A stretch of DNA of 64,000 nucleotides from positions 372,001 through 436,000 of the forward strand of contig CAWIEF010000005.1 in NCBI GenBank assembly GCA_963835135.1. Direction: 5' to 3'. The translations under genes were made by a program, and so were the position numbers. Of this stretch, positions 8,289 through 17,248 are shown one piece after another. Source of the stretch: JAVVHH01 sp963835135 (GTDB taxonomy: Bacteria; Pseudomonadota; Alphaproteobacteria; Acetobacterales; Acetobacteraceae). The notes beneath the pieces are model-generated. The model saw nothing but the letters and a program-made list of their open reading frames with translations. It was not told the DNA's origin and ran no database searches. Each line of letters begins with the position of its first letter. Position 1 is the stretch's first letter.

Positions 8289-10023
8289 GTTGCTCACACA
8301 TCGGCGGCCGATGGCTGGGATCGAAGAGCCTCGCCGTGGCAAGGCGCTGGTCATGGGCGATGACACGCGCGGCTTCCTGGCGACCGTGCGCTCCCTCGGA
8401 CGACAGGGCATCGAGGTGCACGCCGCGCCGTTCGATTTCCGCGCGCCCGCTTTGTCGAGCCGGTACGTGCAGGCGATCCACGACGTTCCGCCCTGGATGG
8501 CCGACGGAAAGGCATGGTTGGACGCCATGCAAAAGCTGCTCGCCACGCACGAGTTCGACCTCGTGATCCCGTGTGATGAACGCAATCTTCTCCCACTTCA
8601 CCATCACCGTGCTCTCTTTGAGGGGCTTGCGCGGTTAGCGATCCCCAACGCTCGTGCGATCGACGTGCTGTTCGACAAGCACGAAACGCGCGAGCTGGCA
8701 GCCCACGTCGGTGTTCCAATCGCGAGAGGGCGGCTGGCACGCCACCACGAGGTCGCCGGCAGCATTTTGGCGGAATTCGGCACCCCGGTCGTCGTCAAGC
8801 CTCGCCGCTCCTACACGATCGAAGGGCTGGCCAAGCGGGGCCGGGTTCATGTGACGGGCAACAAGGCCCATTTGGAGCAATTGCTGCTTGAGGCTGAGCC
8901 TGACAGCCTCTTGCTGAAGTCATGCTTCGATGGCGACGGCCTCGGTCTGTCGGTCCTCGCCCATGATGGCAAATTGCTGCAGGCCTTCGAACATCACCGC
9001 GTGCACGAGCGTTCCGGCAGCAGCTTCTACCGGGTCAGCGCCGCTCCCTCGCCAGATTTGGTGCAAGCCTGCGGGGCGATCGCCGCGGCAATAGCCTTCA
9101 CGGGGGTTGCCATGTTTGAATTCAAGCGAAACCCGGCGGGCGATTGGATCATGCTCGAGGTCAATGCTCGGCCCTGGGGCTCGCTACCTTTGCCGGTGGC
9201 GCTCGGTGTCGACTTCCCATACCGCTGGTATCGTCTGATGGTGGACGGGGCGGAATCGCCGCCCGTGCCCTATCAGGTTGGCATCTATGGCCGGAACCTC
9301 GTTCCCGACCTGATGTCGGCCCTGGCAGATGCGGAACTCCACCAGGCGCCGCTGCGCAAGGCTGGTGCGCTCGCGCGCCGGCTGTCGGGGTTACGCAGGA
9401 TACTGATCCTTGCTGAACGGCATGATGTCTACGTGCGCGACGACCCGGCGCCTGCACGCGCCGAGTTTGCCGCCATCATCCGCGGGTCGGTCACGCGCGC
9501 GCGCCGGTTCGTCCCGGGCAAGCAGCGGGCGGCGACCGCAACGGCTCGCTCACTCGTTGGCAGCGTCGCCGCCCAACCGGGGAAGCTACAGATCCTGTTC
9601 GTATGCCAAGGCAATATCTGCCGAAGCCCCTACGCGGCTGCAGTTCTGCACGAGATCGTGGGGGACAGGATGGTGGTAACCTCGGCTGGAATGATGCCGC
9701 GACCGGGGCGGACAGTACCGGAATTATTCCAGTCCAGGGCGAACCAGGAAGGCATAAATCTCGCCGCTCATCGCTCGAAGTGGCTCGATCGGGACACGGC
9801 CGCCGCGGCCTCGCTGATTGTCCTGTTTGACCGCGTCAATCAGGCGGCCATCGCAGATCGCTACCCTGATTTGACGACACCAACAATCTTGCTCGGGGAG
9901 CTGACCGGGATCGGCGAGATCGAAGATCCGATCGATGGCGATGCAGTCGTCGCAGCCTCAGCATACGCTCAGATCCGCGATGGTGTCGCCCAGCTTGCTT
10001 CCCTGTTGAACCAGCGACCCTAG
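8281..10023 (+). CDS. ATP-grasp ligase fused to low-molecular-weight protein tyrosine phosphatase
   Basis: A 580-residue two-domain protein. Residues about 20-330 form an ATP-grasp carboxylate-amine ligase: ATP-binding lysine in TPVVVKPRRSY and the metal-binding strand FEFKRNPAG...MLEVNARPWG. Residues about 437-578 are a low-molecular-weight tyrosine phosphatase: P-loop FVCQGNICRS with nucleophile Cys442 and Arg448, and the general-acid Asp549 in EDPID. The linker (about 390-435) is Arg/Ala-rich. The TTG at 8281 overlaps the previous gene by 8 bases; an in-frame ATG at 8311 is an equally plausible start. ATP-grasp and phosphatase genes occur separately in exopolysaccharide loci, which suggests a polysaccharide-related role, but both activities here are predicted only. 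Confidence 0.85.
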   Translation: MPELLTHRRPMAGIEEPRRGKALVMGDDTRGFLATVRSLGRQGIEVHAAPFDFRAPALSSRYVQAIHDVPPWMADGKAWLDAMQKLLATHEFDLVIPCDERNLLPLHHHRALFEGLARLAIPNARAIDVLFDKHETRELAAHVGVPIARGRLARHHEVAGSILAEFGTPVVVKPRRSYTIEGLAKRGRVHVTGNKAHLEQLLLEAEPDSLLLKSCFDGDGLGLSVLAHDGKLLQAFEHHRVHERSGSSFYRVSAAPSPDLVQACGAIAAAIAFTGVAMFEFKRNPAGDWIMLEVNARPWGSLPLPVALGVDFPYRWYRLMVDGAESPPVPYQVGIYGRNLVPDLMSALADAELHQAPLRKAGALARRLSGLRRILILAERHDVYVRDDPAPARAEFAAIIRGSVTRARRFVPGKQRAATATARSLVGSVAAQPGKLQILFVCQGNICRSPYAAAVLHEIVGDRMVVTSAGMMPRPGRTVPELFQSRANQEGINLAAHRSKWLDRDTAAAASLIVLFDRVNQAAIADRYPDLTTPTILLGELTGIGEIEDPIDGDAVVAASAYAQIRDGVAQLASLLNQRP

Positions 10024-10053
10024 AGGTCCGACCCCGACGTTACATTTTGGCCG

Positions 10054-10971
10054 TCAGTGCATCAAACTCATGATGCGCAGAGCGGCAGGGCCAGCGACGA
10101 CGATGAAAAGGCATGGGAGGATGAAAGCTGCCAGCGGCAGCATCATCATCGTTGGCAGGCGCGCCGCCTTTTCCTCCAGGCGGAGCATCCGGTCTGTTCT
10201 CATCTCGATGGCCAGCAGCCGCAACGCCTGACCGAGCGGAGTGCCGTACCGGAGCGTTTGGGCCAATGTCATCGTCAGGCGCTGGAAATTATCCAGTCCA
10301 GTGCGTTCACCCATCCGCATCAGAGCTGCGCCCCGGTCAGAACTCAAGCGGAGATCTTGACCAAGTGTCATGAACTCTTGCGCGACCTGATGGTTGGAGT
10401 GGCGCATCTCACTTGCAACGCGATCGATTGCGCTTTCTAGGCCAAGCCCGGCCTCGGCGCACACGACTAGCAAATCAAGACAATCGCTGAGCCCCACGCG
10501 AAGCGCCTTCATGCGTTGCTGCCTTGCGTAGGATATCGCGGCATTCGGTCCAAACATGCCGATGACCACCCCAACGGCCGCACTGATGATCGGGGTCGGT
10601 GCCGCGAAGTTCCGGGTCAGAGCATAGGCGACGGCGGGGCAAGCCAAGAGGAGGAGCAGTTTGCCACCGATCACGACAGGAACAGCGGCCTCCGGTGCAT
10701 ATCCGGCCGTGCGTGCTGCTCGCTCCAACTCCGCAATGTCTTTTTGCGAGAAAATCGAAAGCTGTTGAGCATAAGACCCAAGGTGCCTGACCAGCGCGAT
10801 GAGCCGGTCGCGGACGTTACTCGTTTGCTCGAGCGCCCTCTCCCCGCGGAGAACACGCTCCACGTTTCGCGTGAGATCGCGTTCCGCGATCGTGCGCGTT
10901 ACGAGATAGGCAGCGACGACGATGAAAGCCGATACGCCAACGATCTGCGGAAGGAGAGTTTGGTTTGTCAT
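10054..10971 (-). CDS. tadC: Tad pilus inner-membrane platform protein TadC
   Basis: Type II secretion F-domain protein of the Flp/Tad pilus, 305 residues, predicted to pair with TadB as the inner-membrane platform on which CpaF acts. A membrane segment lies near residues 9-27, the cytoplasmic GspF domain follows (including CAEAGLGLESAIDRVASE), and two hydrophobic segments close the C-terminus. The start codon overlaps the tadB stop as TGATG, indicating translational coupling. It is the last gene of the leftward operon and converges with the ATP-grasp/phosphatase gene. TadD or TadG genes do not follow, unlike in complete tad loci. Confidence 0.88.
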   Translation of the reverse strand: MTNQTLLPQIVGVSAFIVVAAYLVTRTIAERDLTRNVERVLRGERALEQTSNVRDRLIALVRHLGSYAQQLSIFSQKDIAELERAARTAGYAPEAAVPVVIGGKLLLLLACPAVAYALTRNFAAPTPIISAAVGVVIGMFGPNAAISYARQQRMKALRVGLSDCLDLLVVCAEAGLGLESAIDRVASEMRHSNHQVAQEFMTLGQDLRLSSDRGAALMRMGERTGLDNFQRLTMTLAQTLRYGTPLGQALRLLAIEMRTDRMLRLEEKAARLPTMMMLPLAAFILPCLFIVVAGPAALRIMSLMH

Positions 10972-11921
10972 CAGTCTTCCATGCTGCGCTGGATCATCAG
11001 GTGACTCACGAACAGCCCTGTGCAGAGGAGCACGACGAAGGCCCCGATCAACATCGGGCCACCTGGGTTCGTCACGAACTCGCCCATATAGCCCGGCGTG
11101 AAGCAGAACGTCATAAATCCGACGATGAAGGGAAGGGCGGCGATCACGCCCGCTGACAGACGGCCCTCGGCCGACAGAGCTTTGCCCTTGGCCACCATAG
11201 CGACCCGCCGCCGGACCATGTCCGCCAAGTTCTCCAGCGTCTCGGACAGATTGCCGCCCGTCTGGGCATGCAAACCGATGATGACCGCGAAGAAAGCGTA
11301 TTCCTGGATCTTGGTCCGGTCCGCCAACCTGCGGAGCGCGACCTCGATGGGCATTCCGAGGGCGGTCTCCCCAGCAACGCGGGCGAACTCCTCCTGGGTT
11401 GGAGACATGCTTTCCCGGCCGACATTTCGAATGGCCTCCGCGATCGGCAGGCCCGCCCGTACGGCGCGGAGCATCAGCGACATCGCATCGGGAATCTGCC
11501 GGAAGAGGATGGCGTTATACGCTTTGCTTTTCCGATGAAACAGGTATCGAGCCACAAGGAGTGACACGACCACGCTCAGCAACAGGGTGGGCGTGAGCGG
11601 GATCAATCGCTTGCTCAGGTTGAACGCGAGAACGCCCACGATGGCGGCCAAAGGGCCGACGATTTGGGGCGAGGCGGCGTAGCCCGCGGGCAAATCCGCC
11701 TGATAGCCGAGCCAGGAGGCCAGGCGGAAGAGACGGCCGCGCTTAGCTTCCGCGGCGATCAGGGCATCGGCTTCGTTGGATTGCTGGCCCTTCGCCTCGC
11801 GCGTCGCCAGCACCCGATCGTTCAACTTTCGCTTGGTGCTTCCGCCGTCGGTGAACAGGAGAAAGGCGCAGGCCAACATGACAAGGCCCACGACCGCCAC
11901 GACTACGTCAGAGTGCATCAT
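10971..11921 (-). CDS. tadB: Tad pilus inner-membrane platform protein TadB
   Basis: GspF-fold membrane protein, 316 residues. The N-terminal segment (MMHSDVVVAVVGLVMLACAF) is a membrane anchor, further hydrophobic segments lie near residues 90-130, and the cytoplasmic domain carries RAVRAGLPIAEAIRNVGRE, the usual GspF-domain signature. The start is the ATG at 11921 that overlaps the cpaF stop as ATGA; the longer open frame to 12284 runs antisense-like through cpaF and is not real. With TadC it forms the platform complex. Confidence 0.88.
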   Translation of the reverse strand: MMHSDVVVAVVGLVMLACAFLLFTDGGSTKRKLNDRVLATREAKGQQSNEADALIAAEAKRGRLFRLASWLGYQADLPAGYAASPQIVGPLAAIVGVLAFNLSKRLIPLTPTLLLSVVVSLLVARYLFHRKSKAYNAILFRQIPDAMSLMLRAVRAGLPIAEAIRNVGRESMSPTQEEFARVAGETALGMPIEVALRRLADRTKIQEYAFFAVIIGLHAQTGGNLSETLENLADMVRRRVAMVAKGKALSAEGRLSAGVIAALPFIVGFMTFCFTPGYMGEFVTNPGGPMLIGAFVVLLCTGLFVSHLMIQRSMED

Positions 11922-13336
11922 ACGGCCTGCAGTGTATCGGACCAGGAACGATCGTAACCAAAGTATTGCAGACGATCGTTGAACATCGGCCGAAGCTTGG
12001 GAGAGACATAGCGTCCGAGAATGCCGCCCGACGCCGTTTCTCCAGTGAACTCGAAGGTTACGACATCGTTCATCGTCACCGTATCGCCTTCGAGGCCGCA
12101 CACTTCGGTCACCGCGGTCACCCGTCGCTGGCCATCTCGCATACGCTCGATCTGAACGATGATATCGAGCGCACCGACGATCTGCCGGCGGATGGCGGTG
12201 ACCGGCAGGTTGGATAGGCCCATCTGGACCATGTTCTCGATCCGAGTCAGCGCGTCGCGTGCCGTGTTCGAGTGCATCGTACAAATCGAGCCGTCGTGGC
12301 CGGTGTTCATCGCCTGCAGCATGTCGAAGGCCTCAGGTCCCCGGCACTCGCCAAGGATGATGCGGTCGGGCCGCATGCGCAGCGCGTTCTTCAACAGGTC
12401 TCGTTGGAGGATCTCGCCCTTGCCTTCCAAGTTGCTCGGCCGGGTCTCGAGACGAACGACGTGGGGCTGTTGCAGTTGGAGTTCGGCGGCATCCTCGATC
12501 GTGACGATACGCTCGCCGTGGTCGATCACCTGACTCATGGCGTTCAACAAGGTCGTCTTGCCGGAGCCGGTTCCCCCGGAGACGACGATGTTCAGGCGGC
12601 ACCGGGCCGCGATCTCCAGTATGCGCGCGACGGGAGCCGTCATGCTGCCATTCGCGACCATGATGTCCAGGGTCATGCGGCGCTTGGAGAATTTGCGGAT
12701 CGTCATACACGGCCCATCGAGCGCAAGCGGCGGGAAGACGATGTTCACCCGGCTGCCATCCGGAAGCCGGCAGTCCACCAGCGGGCTTGCTTCGTCGATC
12801 CGGCGTCCAACAGCCGAAGCGATCTTCTGCGCCAGGACCGCGAGTTGCTGGCTGTCGCGGAAGCGGGTCGTCGTCAGGCTCATCTTGCCAGCCATTTCGA
12901 CGAAGACCTTGTCTGGTCCGTTGATCATCACTTCAGTGACGCGCTCGTCCTGCAACAGGCCCTCGAGCGGCCCGTATCCGACCATGTCGGCCGCAAGTTC
13001 CTGAGCGAGCCGATCCTGATCGCGGGCGGATAGCTGCAGGCGTTCGCGATTGGCCAGACCGTGCACTACGGCGCGGATCTGCGTGCGCAGCTGTTCGGGC
13101 GACATCGTCCCGATCCGACCGATATCGAGCATCTCGAGCACTTGCGCTCTGAGACGCGGAAGCTGCACCTCCGTTGCGGACGCCAAGTCTCGTTGCGGCG
13201 CGGGGCTGGCTGCCACATCTGTCGCCGCGGTCGCCACGACGGGCGGCTCGGGCGGTAGTTCGACGGCCGGTGTCGCCCCATCGTTTCCCGGCGACGGTTC
13301 CGGCTGCTCGTCGATGCGGCGTCCGAAACGCATCAT
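11918..13336 (-). CDS. cpaF: Tad pilus assembly ATPase CpaF/TadA
   Basis: Secretion-superfamily (VirB11/GspE-like) hexameric ATPase that powers Flp pilus assembly, 472 residues. An acidic, Pro-rich N-terminus leads into the N-terminal domain, then Walker A in SGGTGSGKTTLL, the Asp box near IVTIEDAAELQL, Walker B in RIILGECRGPEAFD and the His box GSICTMHSNT. The ATG at 13336 overlaps the cpaE stop as ATGA; a TTG at 13360 in the same frame is less likely. Confidence 0.92.
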   Translation of the reverse strand: MMRFGRRIDEQPEPSPGNDGATPAVELPPEPPVVATAATDVAASPAPQRDLASATEVQLPRLRAQVLEMLDIGRIGTMSPEQLRTQIRAVVHGLANRERLQLSARDQDRLAQELAADMVGYGPLEGLLQDERVTEVMINGPDKVFVEMAGKMSLTTTRFRDSQQLAVLAQKIASAVGRRIDEASPLVDCRLPDGSRVNIVFPPLALDGPCMTIRKFSKRRMTLDIMVANGSMTAPVARILEIAARCRLNIVVSGGTGSGKTTLLNAMSQVIDHGERIVTIEDAAELQLQQPHVVRLETRPSNLEGKGEILQRDLLKNALRMRPDRIILGECRGPEAFDMLQAMNTGHDGSICTMHSNTARDALTRIENMVQMGLSNLPVTAIRRQIVGALDIIVQIERMRDGQRRVTAVTEVCGLEGDTVTMNDVVTFEFTGETASGGILGRYVSPKLRPMFNDRLQYFGYDRSWSDTLQAV

Positions 13337-14574
13337 GACCGGCGGAAGAGCTTCAGCCAATTCCTCGCGTTGGAGCGAAGATCAGCACCAGACGCTTCCT
13401 GAGATAACGGCAGGAGCGCACGACGGAGCGGCGGACAGTCTTTGATGGCAGCCTTACCCAGGTTTGCCGCCCTGACGATCGCCTTCGGCAAGTCGGGGAT
13501 GACGACCTCTGGTTTGGAACCGAGTCCCTGCTTGACCATATCGAGGCTCAGCGCCCCGACCATGTTGGAGCGGTTCAGCACCGTGAGAATACGGCCGCCA
13601 CCGATCTGCAAGTCGATCAGGCGCTTCATCTGTTGCGCATCTCGCAAGCTGGCAACTTCGGGATTGAGCACCAGCAACGCCTGTCTGGCCAGCAGGAGGG
13701 CTTCGCGCTCCGCCGGCGAGGGCGGCATCGGCATGTCGACAACGATGACGTTGAAGCGCTGCCGAAGCAGCCTAACGACCTGCTTGACGCCGGCAGGAGT
13801 TGGCGTCGGCTCCGCATCCATCGGTTCTTCGGCTGCAATGACCCGCAACCGATCTCCGATCGCGATGGCGACACGGTCGAGCAGAAGGCTATCGACGTGC
13901 TCCGGATTCTCCAGAGCGGAGCGCAAGCCCGGACTCGGGCGCACCCCAAGATGCATGGCGGCATGACCATTGCGGAGATGCAGATCGAGCAGCGCGACGT
14001 GGCTGCGCGTTTCCTCTGCGATCTGAAGGGCCAGGTTCGCCGCGATCGTCGTCGCACCGACGCCGCCCCGCGCGCCGCAAACGGCGACGACCCGGCCGCC
14101 GCGATTACGGTCCTGCTCGGGGACGGCACCCGCAAGATAAGGCCCGATGAGAAACGACACGGCGTCACGGGTGAGCGGCTTGCGCAGGTATTCGTCCACG
14201 CCGAGGCGCTTGGTGACGAGCCGGTAGAATTCGATGTCAGAACGGTCGCCGAGGACGATGACCTTGATGTCCGGAGAGCAAACCGACGCCAATTCGTCGA
14301 GCGCCTTGATGGGATCTTCGTCGACGCCGGAGATGTCCACCAGCAAGACACGCGGCGACAATTCGTGCTTCAGGGCGCGCACCGCACCCTTGATCCCGCC
14401 GCGTCTGATCTGCACGCTGCTAAGTTGATCGACCAGACCACCGCGAAGTGCGGCCTCAGTGGGGTCGTCAAGCAAGAAAGCCAGGACGGTAGTCCGATCG
14501 CCGGCGCCGTCGCGCGCTTCCGACGTCTCGGTCGAGGGATCAGACGCCAGTATTTGGGTCAGTGAGGACTGCAA
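13333..14574 (-). CDS. cpaE: Tad pilus localisation protein CpaE/TadZ
   Basis: ParA/MinD-superfamily protein that positions the pilus machine at a pole, 413 residues. Residues about 28-150 form a receiver-like domain, followed by the ATPase domain with the atypical P-loop GARGGVGATT, typical of TadZ/CpaE rather than canonical MinD (KGGVGKT). The start is TTG at 14574 with GGAGA spaced 7 bases upstream. Only 44 bases separate it from cpaB, where complete loci carry the secretin gene cpaC and often cpaD. Confidence 0.88.
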   Translation of the reverse strand: MQSSLTQILASDPSTETSEARDGAGDRTTVLAFLLDDPTEAALRGGLVDQLSSVQIRRGGIKGAVRALKHELSPRVLLVDISGVDEDPIKALDELASVCSPDIKVIVLGDRSDIEFYRLVTKRLGVDEYLRKPLTRDAVSFLIGPYLAGAVPEQDRNRGGRVVAVCGARGGVGATTIAANLALQIAEETRSHVALLDLHLRNGHAAMHLGVRPSPGLRSALENPEHVDSLLLDRVAIAIGDRLRVIAAEEPMDAEPTPTPAGVKQVVRLLRQRFNVIVVDMPMPPSPAEREALLLARQALLVLNPEVASLRDAQQMKRLIDLQIGGGRILTVLNRSNMVGALSLDMVKQGLGSKPEVVIPDLPKAIVRAANLGKAAIKDCPPLRRALLPLSQEASGADLRSNARNWLKLFRRS

Positions 14575-14618
14575 AGCAGGTCTCCAGAGGTTCTAGCGGG
14601 TGAACAGGACGGTTTGGG

Positions 14619-15509
14619 TCAGTGGAATTCGAGGTCGCTGACGGCATCGCCCTGGATGAGCCGCATCTTCGGGTTCGTGAGAGGCGCCGCGTCCGAGAGC
14701 GCAGCCGAGACGTCCGAGCCGAAGACCGAGCCTGACGCGGCGGGCTTCATCGATTTGACGCCCCGGTCCGCGAGCCTCAGCGCATCGGCCGAACTGTCGG
14801 CGGCTTGGTCTCCGTCGATCGAGCGGACGGTCAGCGTCAACCGGCCGAGATGTCCCGCCACGACGATCTTGGCCGCTTGCTCGGACGTGACCTGGAGGCT
14901 GACGTTGCTGGCGACACGGTTCGACGATGCGGCGCTCTGCGCCAGGGACTGGGTCGGTGCACCCTGCGCGATCTGCTGGTCCACCGCGATGACCCGAACC
15001 CGGCTAAGCACCGTCTCAGCAACCACCCGGCGACCGGCGGTCGTCTCACCGCGGGCGAATTCTTGTGTCAGGATGACGTCCACCAGATCGCCTGGCGAGA
15101 TCAGCCCGGACGCGCCGGTCGTTGCATCGACGCCGATCGAGATCGCGCGCGTTCCTGGCGCGAGCACGGTCGCCAGGAAGCCGCGATCGCGCGGCCGCAG
15201 GATGTCGGCCCGCTGAATCGCTTGTCCGGCGTCTAGATAGCGTCGCAGCATCGCACCGCGGACTTCAGCACGGTTGTTATCGTCGGCCAGCAAGTCCGCG
15301 GGCGTCACATCGCCGGGCGAAACTTCCCGCTCCTTCAGGTCGGTCTCCTTCAGGAGCGTTCCGGCCTGAATGGGCTCGGCAGAGACGAGTATCTTGGCCA
15401 TGGTAACAGGGGCGGCAACGGACGCCTTCACCGTGTCGTCCTTGAGACTGTAGTAGGCCAGGAAGCCACCGCCACATAAGAGGATCGCGCCGAGCAGCAA
15501 GCGTGTCAT
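14619..15509 (-). CDS. cpaB: Flp pilus assembly protein CpaB/RcpC
   Basis: Periplasmic Tad component with an N-terminal membrane anchor (TRLLLGAILLCGGGFLAYYS) and a SAF domain (about residues 40-105) followed by the RcpC/CpaB domain (about 110-220); 296 residues. In characterised systems CpaB works with the outer-membrane secretin. The gene starts 7 bases after cpaA, so it is in the same operon. The secretin gene that should follow is absent here. Confidence 0.88.
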   Translation of the reverse strand: MTRLLLGAILLCGGGFLAYYSLKDDTVKASVAAPVTMAKILVSAEPIQAGTLLKETDLKEREVSPGDVTPADLLADDNNRAEVRGAMLRRYLDAGQAIQRADILRPRDRGFLATVLAPGTRAISIGVDATTGASGLISPGDLVDVILTQEFARGETTAGRRVVAETVLSRVRVIAVDQQIAQGAPTQSLAQSAASSNRVASNVSLQVTSEQAAKIVVAGHLGRLTLTVRSIDGDQAADSSADALRLADRGVKSMKPAASGSVFGSDVSAALSDAAPLTNPKMRLIQGDAVSDLEFH

Positions 15510-15515
15510 TGCGGT

Positions 15516-16055
15516 TCAAACTCCCGGATGGTTCAGAACGGCAAATGCCGCACCGATGGCGATAGCGAGCCCGTAAGGCAGCGGAGCGCGGCGGCGGATA
15601 CGCCAGAACTCGACATTGATGATGCGAGTGATCAATGAGCTTGCCCGACCTCTCGGCTGCACCCTGGTTCGAAGCAGCGAGAGCAACCTCCCCAATCCGA
15701 GATACAGCAAAGCCAACGCACCACCGACGATCGTCACGTCGGCGATGAGATGCAGGCTCGCGAGCGGAGGAAGGCCGGCCGCAAGCGCCGCGAGGAGCTT
15801 CAGATCGGCACCGCCGAGCAGTCCGCGGCTACAGAGCGGCAGAAGAGAGACAAACACCGCCAAGGCGACAAGCAGAGACACCCAGAATGGCTGCCATCCT
15901 TGGGCCAGGCGTGCGCCGCAGCCAAACACGATCAGGACTATACTTACCGTGTCAGGGATGATGCGAGTGGCGATGTCCCGCCATGCCGCAAAGCCAAGGA
16001 GAGCCATGATCGACACAGAGTATATGGCGAAGATGGTGTCGGGTGTTTCGTGCAT
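15516..16055 (-). CDS. cpaA: A24 family prepilin peptidase (CpaA/TadV)
   Basis: Small integral-membrane aspartyl protease that processes the Flp prepilin, 179 residues with about six hydrophobic segments. The two catalytic aspartates are visible: Asp27 in AWRDIATRIIPD and Asp84 in GGADLKLL, the second in the GxxD-type motif of the family. It lacks the N-terminal methylase domain of PilD, as expected for TadV/CpaA. It lies between the pilin gene and cpaB in the same direction. Confidence 0.88.
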   Translation of the reverse strand: MHETPDTIFAIYSVSIMALLGFAAWRDIATRIIPDTVSIVLIVFGCGARLAQGWQPFWVSLLVALAVFVSLLPLCSRGLLGGADLKLLAALAAGLPPLASLHLIADVTIVGGALALLYLGLGRLLSLLRTRVQPRGRASSLITRIINVEFWRIRRRAPLPYGLAIAIGAAFAVLNHPGV

Positions 16056-16157
16056 TGCCGTTGCTTTTGCCCAGCTGGTTTCTTGCAGGCCAGACCCGGA
16101 GCGGTTGATACCGCGCCGGGCCTGCCGGGTCGCACCGCCCCAGGCGGGCGAAGGCGC

Positions 16158-16334
16158 CTAGATGCTGCTGGAGATGCTCGCGAACTTGGCGCTGATGCCG
16201 GTCCCGAGGGTCGTCAGCGCCGACACGGCGACAACGGCGATCAGAGCGGCAAGGAGGCCATACTCGACCATGGCGGCGCCCTTCTTGTCGGAGAGGGCAA
16301 CCTGAGCGGCGACATAGAGCTTGGTGATGAACAC
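16158..16334 (-). CDS. flp: Flp family type IVb pilin
   Basis: A 58-residue prepilin, the major subunit of the Tad pilus. The short basic leader ends at Gly19 and the mature form begins AAMVEYGLL, with the Glu-Tyr pair at +5/+6 that defines Flp pilins, then about 20 hydrophobic residues. The start is GTG at 16334 with AGGAG 8 bases upstream; the longer open frame to 16547 lacks pilin character. It is the first gene of the operon and is separated from cpaA by about 100 bases, consistent with high pilin expression relative to assembly genes. Confidence 0.9.
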   Translation of the reverse strand: MFITKLYVAAQVALSDKKGAAMVEYGLLAALIAVVAVSALTTLGTGISAKFASISSSI

Positions 16335-16420
16335 GGCATGAACTCCTGTAGAGGTCGGCTCGATCTTCGAACGGCCGGCGCAACGGTGCATCGCGCTCTC
16401 AGGATCATGCAGGAGAAAGG

Positions 16421-16436
16421 TTAACGATCGGTTTAG
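16421..16436. promoter_or_regulatory. CtrA-like half-site pair upstream of flp
   Basis: TTAACGATCGGTTTAG about 90 bases upstream of the flp start: TTAA, 7 bases, then TTTAG. This resembles the CtrA consensus (TTAA-N7-TTAA) with mismatches in the second half-site. Pilus genes are CtrA targets in some alphaproteobacteria. A single degenerate match carries little weight. Confidence 0.2.
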
Positions 16437-16456
16437 TGCCGAAGTGTTTATGCAGC

Positions 16457-17248
16457 TTATTTGGGGCGTGGTGGCGTGGCGCCGGCCGTGCGACCACCAT
16501 CGATCAAGTAATGCGCACCATTGATACTCCGCGATAAATCGGAGCAAAGGAATAGCACCAGGTCCGCGATCTCATTGGCCTCGGCGTAGCGGCCGATCGG
16601 AATCATCGCGCGATAGCGTTCACCCGGGTCGTTCGCGCCGGCGCCAGTCTGGCTCTCGAGCGAAGCAATCATCCGCGTTGCCGTCGGCCCAGGACACACC
16701 GCGTTCACGCGCACGCCGCGTCCGCCATACTCCACGGCGGCCGTCCGCGTCAGGCCGATGACGGCGTGCTTGGACGCGACGTAGCCGGAAAGGCCCGGCG
16801 ACCCGCTCACTCCGGCCGTCGACGCCGTGTTGACGATCGAACCGCCGCCGCCCTGGAGCATCGCTGGGATCACGTATTTCAAACCCAGGAACACGCCCTT
16901 AACGTTGACGGCAAGCACGGCGTCGAACACCGCCTCGTCATACTCCGCCGTGAACGCGACCCGGCCCTCGATCCCCGCATTGTTAAAGAAACAATCGATT
17001 CTGCCGAGCCACCGCATCGCCTCGTCGACATAGGCTTGCACGTCTGAGCTGCGCGACACGTCGGCCGCAACGAACCGCGCCTCGCCGCCCGCATCACGCA
17101 CGAGCTGGGCCGTTGCCTCCCCCTCCGCCGCCGCGCAATCGACCACAAGGACCCGTGCGCCCGCTCGCGCGAAGGCCAGGCAGGCGGCCCGGCCAATGCC
17201 TGCCGCGCCCCCCGTGACGATAGCGGTCTTGCCCTCGAGTTCGATCAT
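16457..17248 (-). CDS. SDR family oxidoreductase
   Basis: Classical short-chain dehydrogenase, 263 residues: TGGAAGIG cofactor motif, NNAG, catalytic Ser in NTASTAG and YVASK. The start is the ATG at 17248, whose first bases overlap the stop of the upstream esterase gene as ATGA. It is the last gene of the operon that begins with the Liv-type importer, so it probably oxidises or reduces an intermediate of the imported compound. The substrate is unknown. Confidence 0.85.
   Translation of the reverse strand: MIELEGKTAIVTGGAAGIGRAACLAFARAGARVLVVDCAAAEGEATAQLVRDAGGEARFVAADVSRSSDVQAYVDEAMRWLGRIDCFFNNAGIEGRVAFTAEYDEAVFDAVLAVNVKGVFLGLKYVIPAMLQGGGGSIVNTASTAGVSGSPGLSGYVASKHAVIGLTRTAAVEYGGRGVRVNAVCPGPTATRMIASLESQTGAGANDPGERYRAMIPIGRYAEANEIADLVLFLCSDLSRSINGAHYLIDGGRTAGATPPRPK

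Noticed and set aside
14575..14618. Hidden or truncated cpaC between cpaB and cpaE
   Set aside because: Only 44 bases are available and none reads as secretin sequence.
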